Assembly (NCBI RefSeq): GCF_036370855.1
Contig: NC_088101.1
Location: 6,207,501 to 6,271,500, forward strand
Direction: 5' to 3'
Length of the DNA: 64,000 bases
DNA from: Dromaius novaehollandiae
Taxonomy: Eukaryota > Chordata > Aves > Casuariiformes > Dromaiidae
Numbering within the stretch: the stretch's first letter is position 1; every line of letters starts with the position of its first letter. The notes beneath the pieces were generated by a model that saw nothing but the letters and a program-made list of their open reading frames with translations, ran no database searches and was not told the origin of the DNA. Shown piece after piece: positions 1 through 12,399 of this stretch. The position numbers were made by a program, and so were the translations under genes.

Positions 1-3000
1 AAGGGAACAGATGCTTGCCCGTAAGCCCGCATCCCCGGGTACCTGTGGCATCCTCACGAGAGGCCAAACGCTCCCCTCGTCTGCATCGGGGATGGCGATG
101 CCCAGGTCCGGACAGGGAAACGAGCCCGTGATCCTGCAGTGCTCGCCTTTCCTGGGGAAAAACCACCTGCTTCCGACCGGGACCCCCCACGCAGGCACAC
201 CCCACGGCTGGGTCTGGCGGCAGAGGGAAGGGCGAGTGCACAGACCTGTCTGTGGGCAGGCACGCCTGGAGGAGGCTGTCGAGCACCGGCTGTGGGTGAG
301 AGTGGGCCAGGAGGAACACGGCCCGCAGCACAAAGCACCTGCGAGCGCTCTGCCGGGTGCTCCGCAGGCAGGTGTAAAGGAGGTGCACGAGTTTGGGCAC
401 CTGAAAGGAGGAAGGCGACAAAGAACGGCTCGGCACGTCCTTTCCCCGTCCGTCTTCGGGGCCAACAGCCAACAACAGAGAGCAGCCAAAGGTGAATGCA
501 AAAAATGCCTCTCTCACCTCCTCCTGGAATATTTGCTCTCCGCAATCCCCCAGGAAGGTGAGCGTCCACCGCTCAGCGGCCCACGCGCACACGGGCCTGG
601 TGCACAGCAGGCTCTCCACAATGCTGCTCATGAAGCCTGAGGCCTGGCCTCGGGGGAAATATTTGCAAACGAGCTGGGGAGAAATCAGAAACACAAGCGA
701 CCACCTCACAGGCTGCTCAGATGCAAAACTCACGTCCTGACAGCAGCACCCACACACACACACGCACACGCACACGCACACACATACATATTGTGGCCCC
801 CACTCTGCACTCCAGGGGCCAGTTACCTTCGCAATGTTGGTGGAGGTGGCCAGCAGAGACTCAGAGGTGATGGCACTGAGCCTCTCACGCAGGCGCCCGA
901 TCTCGTTGGTCCAGGGCGCCACGTCTGTGTTCTCGGCTGCAGCCAGGAGAAAGAGGAGTCATGTTCGCGGGGAACCAACCTCCGGCCACGCGGGTGGATA
1001 AGGGAGGACCCAAGGGAGGGTGGCGAAGGCCACGTCAAGCCAGGGCCCCCCAACGTAGCGCAGTGGGTTTGCCAGCCAGGCGAGGGTCCGGCCGCAGACA
1101 GGGACGGTCCCTGGCACTGGGGACACCGTCCTGCCCTCAGCAGCGGGGACAGCTCTGCCCGCTCTCCTCACCTCCTGTTCGGAGCAGGTGGCCGAGGCAG
1201 GTCACTGCCCACCAGCGGGACGCGGCCGACGTGTCGCACGTCAGAGGCCCCAGCAGTCCCGCCAGGGAGCCGAACCACTCGCAGGCACGGCCTCGCTGTG
1301 GGAGGAAGAGGCAGGCAAAAAGGTCACCGGTAGCCCCGTGGCCCGCTCTCCCTCTCCCGGCCTCACTGCCCCCAAGCCGCAGCTGACCTGGGGGCAAACG
1401 AGGGGCTGCCCTGCAGCCCCAGGAGGCCCAAAACCCAGCGCCTGCCCACACAGAGCTCCCTGTGCATGGGGTCCCCGCTCACCCTGTGCTCGCATCTCTC
1501 TTCATAAGAGCCCAGCACCTGCACGCACACCTGCAGGGCCCTCTCCCGCTCGCATGCGTGGGCCGAGGTGAGCCAGCGCCGCAGGACCTGGCACAGGCAG
1601 ACCTGTCTCACCACGGGCATCCTTCTGCTCGACACCCCTCGCTGGCCCCCTCCCTTCCCGACCCTGCTACCTCCGCGGCCCCGGTCTCTCCGGGTGACCC
1701 GGCCCGTGGCAAGGAGCCCTTCCCCGTGGGGACCTCCCCACTCCAGGCTCCTGCCGTGGGCAGCATTGAGTTGTGCAGCACCCCTCGCTCACAGCTGCGG
1801 CTGGGGAGAAGCTCTGGCTCATCTAGGGGCTCTGCAGGACACTGCAAGCTGCCTGCAAGGAAGCTGCGGCCGATGGCAAAAGCCTGGATCCAAACTTTGG
1901 GCAAGGGGGCCTGGAACTAGGACCATTCCACTCTCCGCCAATGTGGGCGTTGCACCTAGTTACAGGGAAGCTCCCCTCCTCAGACCAGCCCCACGGGCAC
2001 GATCCCCACGGCTCTGCCCCGCTCCGGCAGCGGCAACACTTTCCCTGCCGCGCCGAGGACACTCACCTGCACCATGTCCTCGAAGCGGATGGGGGCCAGC
2101 TCTGCCCAGAGAAGGGCTCCCATGAGCTGGCCCAGCGCTCGCAGGGACGGCGCCTGCACACCCTGACACCAGAAAGGGGGACTGAGGCCGGGCACCCTGC
2201 GGAGACGCCAGCGCAGCCAGCGGCTGCCGGAGCATGGGGTGCCCGGACCTGAGCCCCCACCGAGGGGCAGCTGAGAAGGGCCAGTGCCTACCGGTGGGCA
2301 TGAAGCAGCCACCGCCGTCTGCCCTCTCCTGTCCATCTGCTCCGGGCGACGAAGGCACACGATGCCCTGGCAGCACTGAGCCAGGAGGTGGCGGTTTTCC
2401 TCCCTGCTCAGACGGGGCTTCAGCTTGCTGCCAGCAGAAAAAAGGCACAGAAGACAGAGAGGCCGCTTACTAGCACTCTCCAGGCCGAGTCAGAGGACAA
2501 CTGCCCTTGGCCCCATCGACAGCCCCAAATCCAGCACCCGCAGCCCCAGCCAGACCAGCCAGCTGCGCTGGGACATGCAGTGACTCCCACAGCCCCAGGG
2601 ACAGACCCTACCTCAACTGCTGCATGGCCACGAGGGCCCGGGGGTGCACCGGGGACTCCTGGGGCTCTTCCTGAATCACCTCCTGCAAGTCACAGGCAGG
2701 CACACGCAAGGTGGGCAGCGGGCAGGGGTGCCGCAGAGCCTTCCCCCCCACCCCGGCCAGGGGCTCTGCTGCCAGACCCCGCAGGCACCGGCTCCACCAC
2801 CCCCATGGCTCCCACCAAGGCCCCGCAGGATGACGTGGCAGCTCCCTGGCGCCCGGACACACCACATTCCCCTGCCACGGCCCCGAGCAGCAGCACCCAC
2901 GCGCCCCGCCGGCTGGGGATGCAGCTCAGGGCCCTCGGGAGCTTGCGCACTGCCCCAGGAGACCATCGGGCTCTGCACAAACCTGCCCCACGGCAGAGCC

Positions 3001-6000
3001 CAAAGCTCCCCTGCGCAACGTCCCCGGCTCTGGGCACTCACCAGCAGGGTCTGCAGCAGCTCCCGCTTGCAGCAGAGCTCAAACCTGGGGCCGGCGCCTG
3101 CAGCCTGGATGGCAAGGCTGATCTCAGTGACGCTCTGCACCAGGGAGAGCTTCAGCTGCGCATCCTGATCCCAGGGGAGAAAAACACACTTGGAGCTCTT
3201 CCAAGGCCCCAGGGCTGAAAGAGCAGCTGGGCTGGGGGGGATCCGCCTCCAAGCACAGCACAGGGACAACACTGTGCCCTCCGGGAGCCCCGCGGAACCC
3301 AGCTCAGCACCTGCGCCCCACCAAGGAAACCTCTCCCCTTCTGGGAAGGAGCCTCCCACGGGGAGGGGAGCAGCTGCCCAGCTGCCAGCTGGAAAGACCC
3401 CGCAGACCCTGGCCCACGGCAGCAGGGCGAGCAGCACTGGTGCTGGCTGTGACGGGAGAGGTGCGCGTGGCAAGGCCCAGGAGAGGCCGGAGCTGGCGGC
3501 ACCCGGCCGGCTCTGCCTCGCACCCCGAGCACCCACCTGGCAGCCCTCTCGGTAGAGCTGCAGGACATTCGCCACCATGTCTCTCTCGACACGGGCGAGC
3601 AGCTGCTCCCTGGGGGCGCGCAGCGCCATCCGGCCGTACATCACCAGCAGCGCAGCGCGAGTAGCGCGGGTCCTTCTTGCCTTGCTCTGCCGGGGGGTCG
3701 ACGGAGAAGCACCGAGACGTCAGCCCGTGGCCCTGCTGTGCCCGGGACCCCGCGCGCTCCCGAGGCGGGAGCTGCCCCGCACCCGACCGGTGGCTCAGCT
3801 CCCCACACACCTCCCGGCAGCTCCCCGCAACAACACCCCGGGCCCTTTACCTTCTTGCGTTTCAAAGTCCCCGTGAACTCCTTCACCAAGGACAAGGCCA
3901 GCTGGAAGTGGCTCTCGGCACAGCGGGACACAACTGAAACCATGCCCTGCAGCACAGCAGAAACGGGCAGTCGCTCCAGCCCCAACGCCCAGCCCTGGCT
4001 GGCTCTGCTTTCCCCAGGGAAACGGCCGCAAACAGAACAGCAGCAAGGGCTGCAGCAGGGCACGCAGAGCCCCTCTGTCCCAGGGACATGCAGGGGACAC
4101 GCGGGAAAGCAGGGCGACACGAGGAAACCTCACCTGCGCCTGCCACAGCTCCAGGAAGTTGGCTGCTTTCAGGTGCTCCAAGGTCTGCTCCTGCACGTGG
4201 TGGAGACACCCACAAGCTGCCAGGGCCGTGCCGAGAGCCTTGTACAGGAACCGCTGCAAGAGAAGAGGCCGAGCCCCGCCTGTGGTGACAGCCCGGCCTG
4301 GCCAGAGAGGGCCAGGCCACACTGGCCACACTGTGCCAGGACCTGCCGAGGCGCCTGCGGCACCGGCCCCACAGCAGCCGGCGGCCAGCCCGGCCCCGCC
4401 GCCAGCTCAGCACAGAGGGGAGTGCAAGCCCCTTCGTGGGGAAAGAGAGCAGGCAGCAGGGAAACCAGCCCGCGCGGCAGAGCACCAGCGCCAGCCCTCG
4501 CCCCGGCCTGAGTGTCCCCGGGCTCTGCCGCCGCAGCCCTCGGGGCGCGCGAGCCACAGCCACGCCACGCAGGGAACAAACCTTCTCCCAGGACAGGCGG
4601 GGAGAGCTGCCCAGCTGCCGGCTCAGCTCCTGGCTCAGGCCCACGGTCCAGGCCTCGCTCGCAATGAGCTCCAGAGAGGTTTGCAGGAACTAGGGCAGAG
4701 TGGGAGATGAAGCAAACGCCCCCCTGCCCTTGGCCGGGGCCTTTTGCTCATCCAAGTGGCCCCGGAGACTGCCGGGCAGAGCTCCCCCTCGCGACAGCCT
4801 GTCTCCTCACCCGCCCCTCTTGCAACCTGCCTCTCGCTCTTCCCCTAATGCGCCACTCGAGGCCCCTGGGCTCGGCACACGCCAGAAGCAGGCAGTGCCA
4901 TGGCATGGGGCCACGCTGGAGGCCTCTGCCCCAGCCTTCGGCTGCATTTGTGCTCAGCTGTGCCCCACGTGCCGAGAGCAGCTCCTCTGAGCGGGCAGCA
5001 CACACGGCTGGAGCAGGCGCCGGGGGCTCGGGACATGCCTGCACCGCTCGGTGCCCAAACAGGGAGCCCCCAGGTTCCTCCCACCACTTTTCCTGCCCCC
5101 CGTTTGCCCTCTCCAGCAAGGGCCCCCACAGGGACGCTGTACCTTCAGCAGAAGGCTCTCCCACTCGGCCACGTCCAGGGAGCTCGCTGTTGTTCCTGCA
5201 AAGCCCGAGGAAGCAAAGCCCTCGCTGTTATCTCAGCGAGCACCACGGCAGAGCCCGGGTGTCTCCTTTGCAGTCTGATGCCCCAAAGCCTCAGGCCACC
5301 AGGCTGACAAGCGCCCGCAAACCCGGCACCGTTCCCTGCTGCCAGGCTGGGGAGCTGAGGGCATTTTGCTGCCCCCTCCACCCCCCAGCCTCTCCCTCCC
5401 GCCAGCACTTTACCTGCCAGGTGCTGCAGCAGCAGGAGGATGTCTGCGGCCCACAGGGACTGCCGTGCCACAGGAGGAGCAGGAGCCCCTGACAGGCACC
5501 CTGCGACACGCTCCTGCCTCCTCCCGGGGCACCCGGCACCGGCCTCAGCACCATCTCTCCTGCCCTCTGCCCTTGCCCCAGCCACAAAAGTTCTTTCCCC
5601 GGGGCCCCGCTACTCACCAGCAGGCGAGCCAGCAGGGCCTGGGGAGCTGGCAGAGCGGCTGTGGGCAGAAAGAAAGGCTGCGTGAGACGCCCAGCCCCAC
5701 CGGGCCCTGCCTGCCCCATGTCCCAAGCCCTCACGCGGGGCTGAAGGGGACCCCGGCCGCGCCGCCTCCGCACAGTCCCTGACGGGCTCCCACGCTGAAC
5801 AGCCGCCGCTGAAGGCAGCCCCAGCACGGCAGGAACCAGCCCCTGGGCCCCGGCAAGAGCTGGGCGCAGCAGCGCCAGGTGGCTCTGCCCCTGCCCCTGC
5901 CCCTGCGTGGGGCTGGCAGGGGACGCAGGCACACGCGCTGCCCTGCGCCCACCCAGCCTGGCACAGCGCTCCGCGACTTTCTGCTCCCCACCTGGCTCCT

Positions 6001-9000
6001 CAGACTCCAGGGCCTCAGGCGCCGCCTCCTCTTGCTCCTGCTCTGCCCTGTCCCGTCTCTCGGCCAGGCTGCGCAGGCAGCGGCAGAGCGGGACCAACAT
6101 GCCCGTGTACTTGGCTGGCACCACGTACCACAGCAGCTTCGGCCACAGGAGCTGCAGGCAAGAACCAGGCCATTTGGCACACTGGCGTTTCCACCCCTCC
6201 GGTCCAGTTCCCCCATCGCTGCCGCATCTCCGGCACCGGCCCAGCCCCTCGGCCTCGCTCCTTCCCTAACTCAGCAGCTGTGGTCTCGCCCTGCCTTCCT
6301 CCTCCACCTTCTCTCCCTCTCGCCCGCCGTGCTTCGCACCCCTTTCCCCCTCCCAGCACCAGCAAGTCCGGCCCCGCAGAGCTCGCCCCAGCTCTTCTCA
6401 GCTGCGCTGGTGGCTAAGGTGGGGGGTCCCAGCGCACAGGTGGAGGACGACTCACTTTGGCCACCGCTCCGGCAGAGACATCCAGCGTGCCCAGCACGTG
6501 GGCGCACAGGCTCTGAACAGCCCTTTCTTCCCGCGCTTTCACCATGCTAAGGTTTCCCATTGCCTGCAAGACAGACGCGGGAAACACCCGTCACTGCCCC
6601 ATCCCAGACCTCGCGGTGCATGCGACAGGGAGGCCGCTCCCTCTGGGGCACTGTGGCTGGCGGCCCTGCTGTGCCGGGCTCCCCGCTGCCAGGGACACCC
6701 ATGGCAACACGGCACGGCCAGGGCATGGGAGGCAGCCCCGGTGCCGCACTCTGCCCTTACCAGTCTGCCCGAGGCCCGGCTGAACTCGCTGAAGAGGTGC
6801 CCCACCACGTCCCACGCCGAGCAGCCCAGGGCACTGGAGCGCAGCAGCTCCCCAATGAAATGCAGCACTGCCCTCCTCACCTGCAGTCACGGGAGGCTGC
6901 AGTCACGACCCGGCCCAAAGCCCAGCGGAGCTGCCTTCGCCGTGCTGCAGCCCTTCTGGCTGGGCCGCGCAGCAGCAGCCCTCACTCCCTGGCCGCCACC
7001 GGCCTCCAGCCCCGGGCCCTGCCTTGGCCTGTGGCTATGGCCTTGCCAGGCTCTGCCCGGGAAAAGGGCTGCTGTGCCCCGGTGGCAGCACCAGCCCTGC
7101 CCAAACCAGCTCACCTGGGCCGCGGGGTCATGGCACACGGACTGCACCAGCTTCGCAAACAGGGGCAGCTTCTCCCTCGTGTCTGGGGCTGCAGGAGACA
7201 AGGAGAGGTGGGTGCTGAGGCCGAGCCCCCGTTCCTGCAGGGATTCCTCACAGCTCCCCGGCTTTCCATACACAAGCGGGACAGAAAAGCAGGGCCAGAC
7301 TGCGCGTCAGAAGCAGCAGCAGCATCCCAGGGGGACGCCATTTTTCCAGCCTGCCTTACTGACCGTCAGAGCGGACCAGAGCTTGCAGCACTGCCACGGC
7401 TGCCACGCGATCGGCCTTGTTCCCGTTCCTCAGCTTGTAGTAGAGGAACTCGATGGTCTCCTCCGGGCAAATTCGGGCTGTGGGGAAGAAATCACGCTTG
7501 GCATCAGTGAGCAGTGTCTTCCCACTCGGGCAGGTTCGCAAGAGAGCTGCTGGGACACGGCAGTGCGGCACCAGCTCGCCTCTGCTTACCCTGCAGCACC
7601 ATGCAGCGGCACAGCTCTGCTCTGTGCTCTGGGCTGGGCGGCTCCATCTCATCGCAGAGCTGTGGGAACAAGGCACGTTTCAGAGAAAGCCGGATCGGCG
7701 GGGAGAGGGACAGAAAAGCAACCGCACTGTCAGCGCTCGTCTCGCGGGTGGCTCTGGGCACAGAGCCACAACCAGAGCCCCGAGCCCCAGGCACATGCAG
7801 AGCTGTGCAGCAGCCAAGGCTGCCCAGGAGCCCCAGGCCAGCGACGCGGCACCAGGCCTTACCTGCTGGTGCACAGCAGTGGCGATGGCCAGATGCCTGG
7901 CCCGGGGCACGCGGGTCTGAATGTCTGCCACAGCCCCCAGGAAATAGCCGAGACTCTGCAAGGGAGTGTGGGAGGGAGGGAGAGGGCGGCTGTCACTGCG
8001 AGCCACCCAGAAAGCGAGAAAGCAGCATCGCTGGGAGATGCCGCGGCTGGAACCCACTTGCAGGGAAACCCCAGCCCCGCACGGGGCTTCTGGCTCATCC
8101 TTCCCACAGAGCAGCACCACGAGGTCTCTCCTCCACGCAGCCCTGCCGGGATGGCCTTTCCTGGCACACTGCCCCCCCTTGCACCTCTCCCCGTCACAGG
8201 GGCTGGACGCGGCCCTGGGCATGAGGGCAGAGCTCCTCACACACTCCCAGCCCCGGGAGGCGGCGCAGCCTCCCCTCCCAAGCCACTCGCCCCAGCCACT
8301 CACCACTCCCTCCTGGCCCTCCCGCCATGCTGGTTTCTTCCAGCATGAGCCCAGAAAGCCCCGGGCCCCCATTTCCTCGTTCCTGCTCCAAGGGACCTGG
8401 CTCCTTCCAGCACCCCACAGCTCCCCGACACCTCGCGGCACCCCCATGGCCCCTGGCCGCGCCATGTCCCGCACAATGCCTCACCACGGTCACCCCAGAG
8501 GGGTCCCAGACTTCCCGATACTGGTGCAGCAGCCAGAGGAGATGCTCCCAGGCGTGCTCACGGTGCTCCTCCACGTGCAGGAGGACACCCATCATGGCAC
8601 CCATCGCCCTGAGCACAGCCTGCTTGACCTGCCGAGGGACGGTGACACGCCGTGTCAAGGGCTGAGGGTCTCTCCAGCGCTCGCCTCCCCCAGACACCAG
8701 CCTGCCCTTCCCGCACGGGGGCTTCCCCTTCCCTGTCGCCCCTGGTGAGAAGGGCTCGCTGGCCAGCACAGAGAGCGTTTCCTCCCGGCACCCCCAGCCT
8801 CCCCCGTCGAAAGGCCCTGGCATTCGGCCGCTTCCCAGAAGGCAGCCCCCAGTCCCCGGACTCCCGGCTCAGGGCGCTTTCGCGACCAGCCTGCTCCCTT
8901 TGGCCCCTCACACAGTGCCGTGGACAACCCCACCAGCCCCCGCGGACATCCCCACTGCTGCCCACGGCTGTGAGAGCAGCAACACTCGCCTCTTCCTCCT

Positions 9001-11703
9001 CGCAGCACCGCCGCTTTCTGCTCACGTAGCAGAAGAGCGGGTAAACGTGGGCACAGAGCTGGGCAGGCCCCAGGCGAGGGAAGGCACCTTTCTCCCCCTC
9101 GCGGAAGTACATGCTTATGCCGCTGCACCACTGCTCCAGAACTGCAGCACAAGAAGGGAAACAGGATCGCACCAAAGTCTCTGACTGGTGAAGACCTTGC
9201 ACTGGCCCCCGGGCCTGCTTTAAGCCCAGGCCAGGCTCGCCAGGGCACAGGTTGCAAGGAGATCTGCCTTCAGGGACGCGTTATGCCATGGTCTGAGACA
9301 CCTGGATGGCAACGCTGCCTTGTTTCTCCCCTCTTCCGCCCCAGCACCACACCTTCTCCTCCGCACAGCCTCGCTCCCCTCCACCACTGCCCGCTGCAGC
9401 CCCGGCCTCCCCCTTCCCAAACGTCTGCCCCTCAGCACACGCTTGGAGGTTTTGGCTGTTCTTTCCCATGCTCTCCCTTCAAGCCCACCAACACAAAGCC
9501 AGGCTGCCCTCAGGGAAAGGGAGGAGAAGGGGGGGGAACAAAACTGGGCAGAGCTCGGCCAAAGGTAGCTAAAACTGGGAGGCAAGTGCGGGAGCAGAGA
9601 GAGCAGGCAGGGACCCAAGAGCTCCTCAGGGCACCTGCACCCAGCACCATCCCGGCCAGCCCACGGACCCCACCCCCGGCGGCACCCGCTGCTCCCGCAC
9701 GTTGAGGGCACTTGGCGGCTGCTGAGGCTGGAGCTCGCTGCAGGCTCAGCCCTGCCGTGCCGGCCCCGAGACCCCGGCGAGGCACCCAGGGCCACCCCGA
9801 TCCCTGCCCCTCCCCCTCCCCCTTCCCCTTCTCCTTCCCTTCCTGTGGCCCAACCATGGACCCAAAACTCACCGCCGCAGACGGCGCACAGCATCCGGCC
9901 GCTCCCCACCTCGCTCAGCACGCCGCGCAGGGCTGACAGTGTCGTTGCCGCAAAGGGCACGCACTGCAGGGCTGCAGAGAGGGCAGGGGTGGGCGACCCT
10001 GTCAGCCAGAGCCGCCTTGGCCCGCGGGCTCCATCCCCCGGCAGCGCTGCCGCACCAGGGCCAAGGCTACGGGCCCGCGGGGCTGTGCCGGGGGCAGGGG
10101 GACGGGAGAGCTGCCGCAGCACTGGGAGAGGCCCCGGCACGAGGAGGCTCCTGCCAGGGTGCCCGTGTGCCGGCCGCCTTCCCCGAGGTGCGTGGGAAAG
10201 CCCTGGGCACAGCGAGGGCGATGCAGGGCAGAGCCTGGCGTGTTTGGTCTCTGGCGGGTTCCCTCCAGCCCAGCCCAGACCGTTCTGGGCAGGGGCAGGA
10301 GTCCCGTCTCCCGCCCGGCACCCGCTGCAACCCGCAGCAGCAGGCTGGGGGGCCGTACCGTAGCGTGTGGCGAGGTTGCGCAGGGTGATGAGGACAAACT
10401 CCTCCGACGTCTCCTCCAGGGCCTTCAGGTGGCCCTGCAGCGCCGACACCACGTCGCACAAGTGGGAGCGGGCCAGCGCCACCAGGACATCACTAGCCGC
10501 CGTCCTCACGGAGGCCGTCCCACCCTGGAAGACAGCAGCTCGCGTGTGGCAGGAGCACGACCGGCCGTCTCCCACGGCTCGGCCTCCAGGCAGGACACAC
10601 AACCCGTAACTTGACTCCGACCGTCCCTCGCTCACAAACAGCCCCGCGGCCACCTCTCTGCACAGCCCCGGGCCACCGCCCCAACCCCCCGCCAGGACAA
10701 GTCCCAAAGGCTCTCCATAGGACGGCCAGGCCGGGCGCCGGCGTCCGGGGTCACCCTCAGAGAGAACAAGCTCACCTGGGCCGCTCGCAGGTCCTCCAAC
10801 GCCACTGCTATCACTCTGTCCACCTCAGAGCTCTGCAGATGGCTCTCGTCGCCCCACAAGACGCTCTCCAGCTCGCGGTAGGTCTCCGCTCTGCTGCCCT
10901 GGGGACACACCGCACACGGCAGCGATGGGACATGCCGCCCCGCAGCAGCTCCGCCACGCTGACGCCGCGGACGAGCTGCCGGTGCCGCTCAGCACAGCCG
11001 TCGGGAGCAGGCGAGAAACCCAGCACTGGGATTTCCTGACCCCGCCCCCAACCCCGGGGACACCACCACCTCCTGTGGGAAAGGAGGGCACGCGGGAGCC
11101 TCCGCCCAGCACCGCCGGCAGGATCAGCGTTTTGGGATGAGGCGCAGCAGGAGGGCAGAGGTGCCGCTGGGCGAGATCAGCCTGCGGCACTCGGGGAAGC
11201 CAGGGTGCTGCGGGGAGCCCTCAAACCCCACGCAGCCCCGCAGGACGCCCCCGCCTCACCTCGGCGTCTTGCAGCCGGTTCAACAGAGAAGTCACCACGG
11301 TGGCAAAGGTAGCGATGGCCACAGGGACAGACCCGGCCGCCTTGCCGCCGTCCTCACCACGCGCAGGTCCCGACTGGGCACCTACACAAGTGAAGAAACC
11401 TGGAAGGAAAGCAACCGAGGGTTTGCATCGCTCCAGCAGCCGCAGGGACGGGCCCCGAGTCGGGCAAACGTCTCCCCAGCCGGAGCATGGGCCGGCAGGA
11501 GAGGCCGGTGGAGCCGGCTCTGTGCAGCCTGGGGAAGAGCAGCCCGGGGCAGCTTGGGGCTGGCCCCAAGCGCGTGACCTTTGCTCTCCCTGTGCCAAGA
11601 ACATGGGCACCAGCAGGTCCCTGTCCCCCCCACCAGCGTGCTGGCAGGCGTGGTGCTGAGCGCGGTGCCGGTCCCCACCTCGGAGTGCTCGCAGCACCCC
11701 CAT
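1..11703 (-). CDS. MROH2B-like: MROH2B-like HEAT-repeat gene, copy A (3' end outside window)
   Basis: This copy encodes the N-terminal three quarters of a large HEAT-repeat protein of the MROH family. Translation starts at the ATG read leftward from 11703 and the gene runs off the left edge between exons 29 and 30. Exon positions follow from copy B: subtract 19563 for exons 0-2, 19562 for exons 3-4, 19564 for exon 5, 19586 for exons 6-14 and 19367 for exons 16-29. All these exons are open. Two things set A apart. Exon 15 is cut by a 219-bp deletion, leaving 5414-5454 with no original acceptor. The exon 5 donor, at 8988-8989, reads GC instead of GT. Both could be tolerated: the GC donor sits in a good consensus, and a nearby acceptor would keep frame past the deletion. 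The bases before the ATG are GCCGCG, against GCCGCC in B and C. I infer a possibly expressed but altered copy. Confidence 0.8.
750..790. repeat. (CA)n microsatellite, unit 1
   Basis: This is an imperfect CA run interrupted by CG and TA steps, in the intron between exons 27 and 28 of copy A. Confidence 0.9.
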
Positions 11704-12399
11704 CGCGGCAGGACTCCCTATACAGATGTGCTGCTCCACCAGCACCTCCTTCCACGGGAGCCGCGAGCCACTGGGCCAGCGCCGGCCTCGGGGAGGGGGG
11801 GGACCCACAAGGGCCACTGTGACACGCGGGGGCCCCAACGCCTCACAGAGGGCTGCTGGCAACGTGAGGCTGGGGGGGGGCAGGCACCGGGGACACACCC
11901 CCACACCCCCCCCCCAAACGTGGCACTGTCCCAGGCTCCAGCGCTCGCGGTCGCTCCTCGGCCCCCAGCCCTTTCCAGCGGCGACTGTCTCCTGCCGTCA
12001 CACAGGGGCAAGTGCTCCGGCAGAGAGGCCCTGGGAGCCAGTTCGCGCCATTGCTCACACAAGCACCTGGTCATTCGGTCGCCTAGAAAGCCTCGCTGGC
12101 ACCCGGGGCCTGACGGCATCGAGCCACAAGCTGCCAGGTCACACAGGCTGCAAAGCTGCTCTCCAGTCCCCCGGCCAGCCCACAAGCGTTTTGTTTAGAT
12201 GTAGCAGCACTAACTCATTACAAGGTCGTGGAATAAAAGCTGGTGCCAGGTGGAAGGCAACGTTATCGCCCTTCCCTCCGGATTTAGGAGCTGCGTCCCT
12301 GCAGCCTCGACGAGCCTTCTGATAGACCCGGGCTCCCTGGGCTCAGCGCTGCACAAAGGCAAAGCAAAGCTGGTCTTTGCCCCACAGTTCTTGCAAGAG
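11704..12399. other. Leader region between start codon and fossil, unit 1
   Basis: This is GC-rich sequence upstream of the copy A ATG. It may hold the 5' untranslated exon and its splice sites, but none could be assigned. No protein similarity was recognised in any frame. Confidence 0.4.

Noticed and set aside
11704-11900. Open minus-strand frame upstream of the start codon as extra coding sequence
   Set aside because: It continues upstream of a strong Kozak start without family resemblance. The 25-nt start exon already gives the right phase.
12226-12242. AATAAA on the plus strand near 12232 as a poly(A) signal
   Set aside because: No plus-strand gene ends there, and it lies in the minus-strand leader region.
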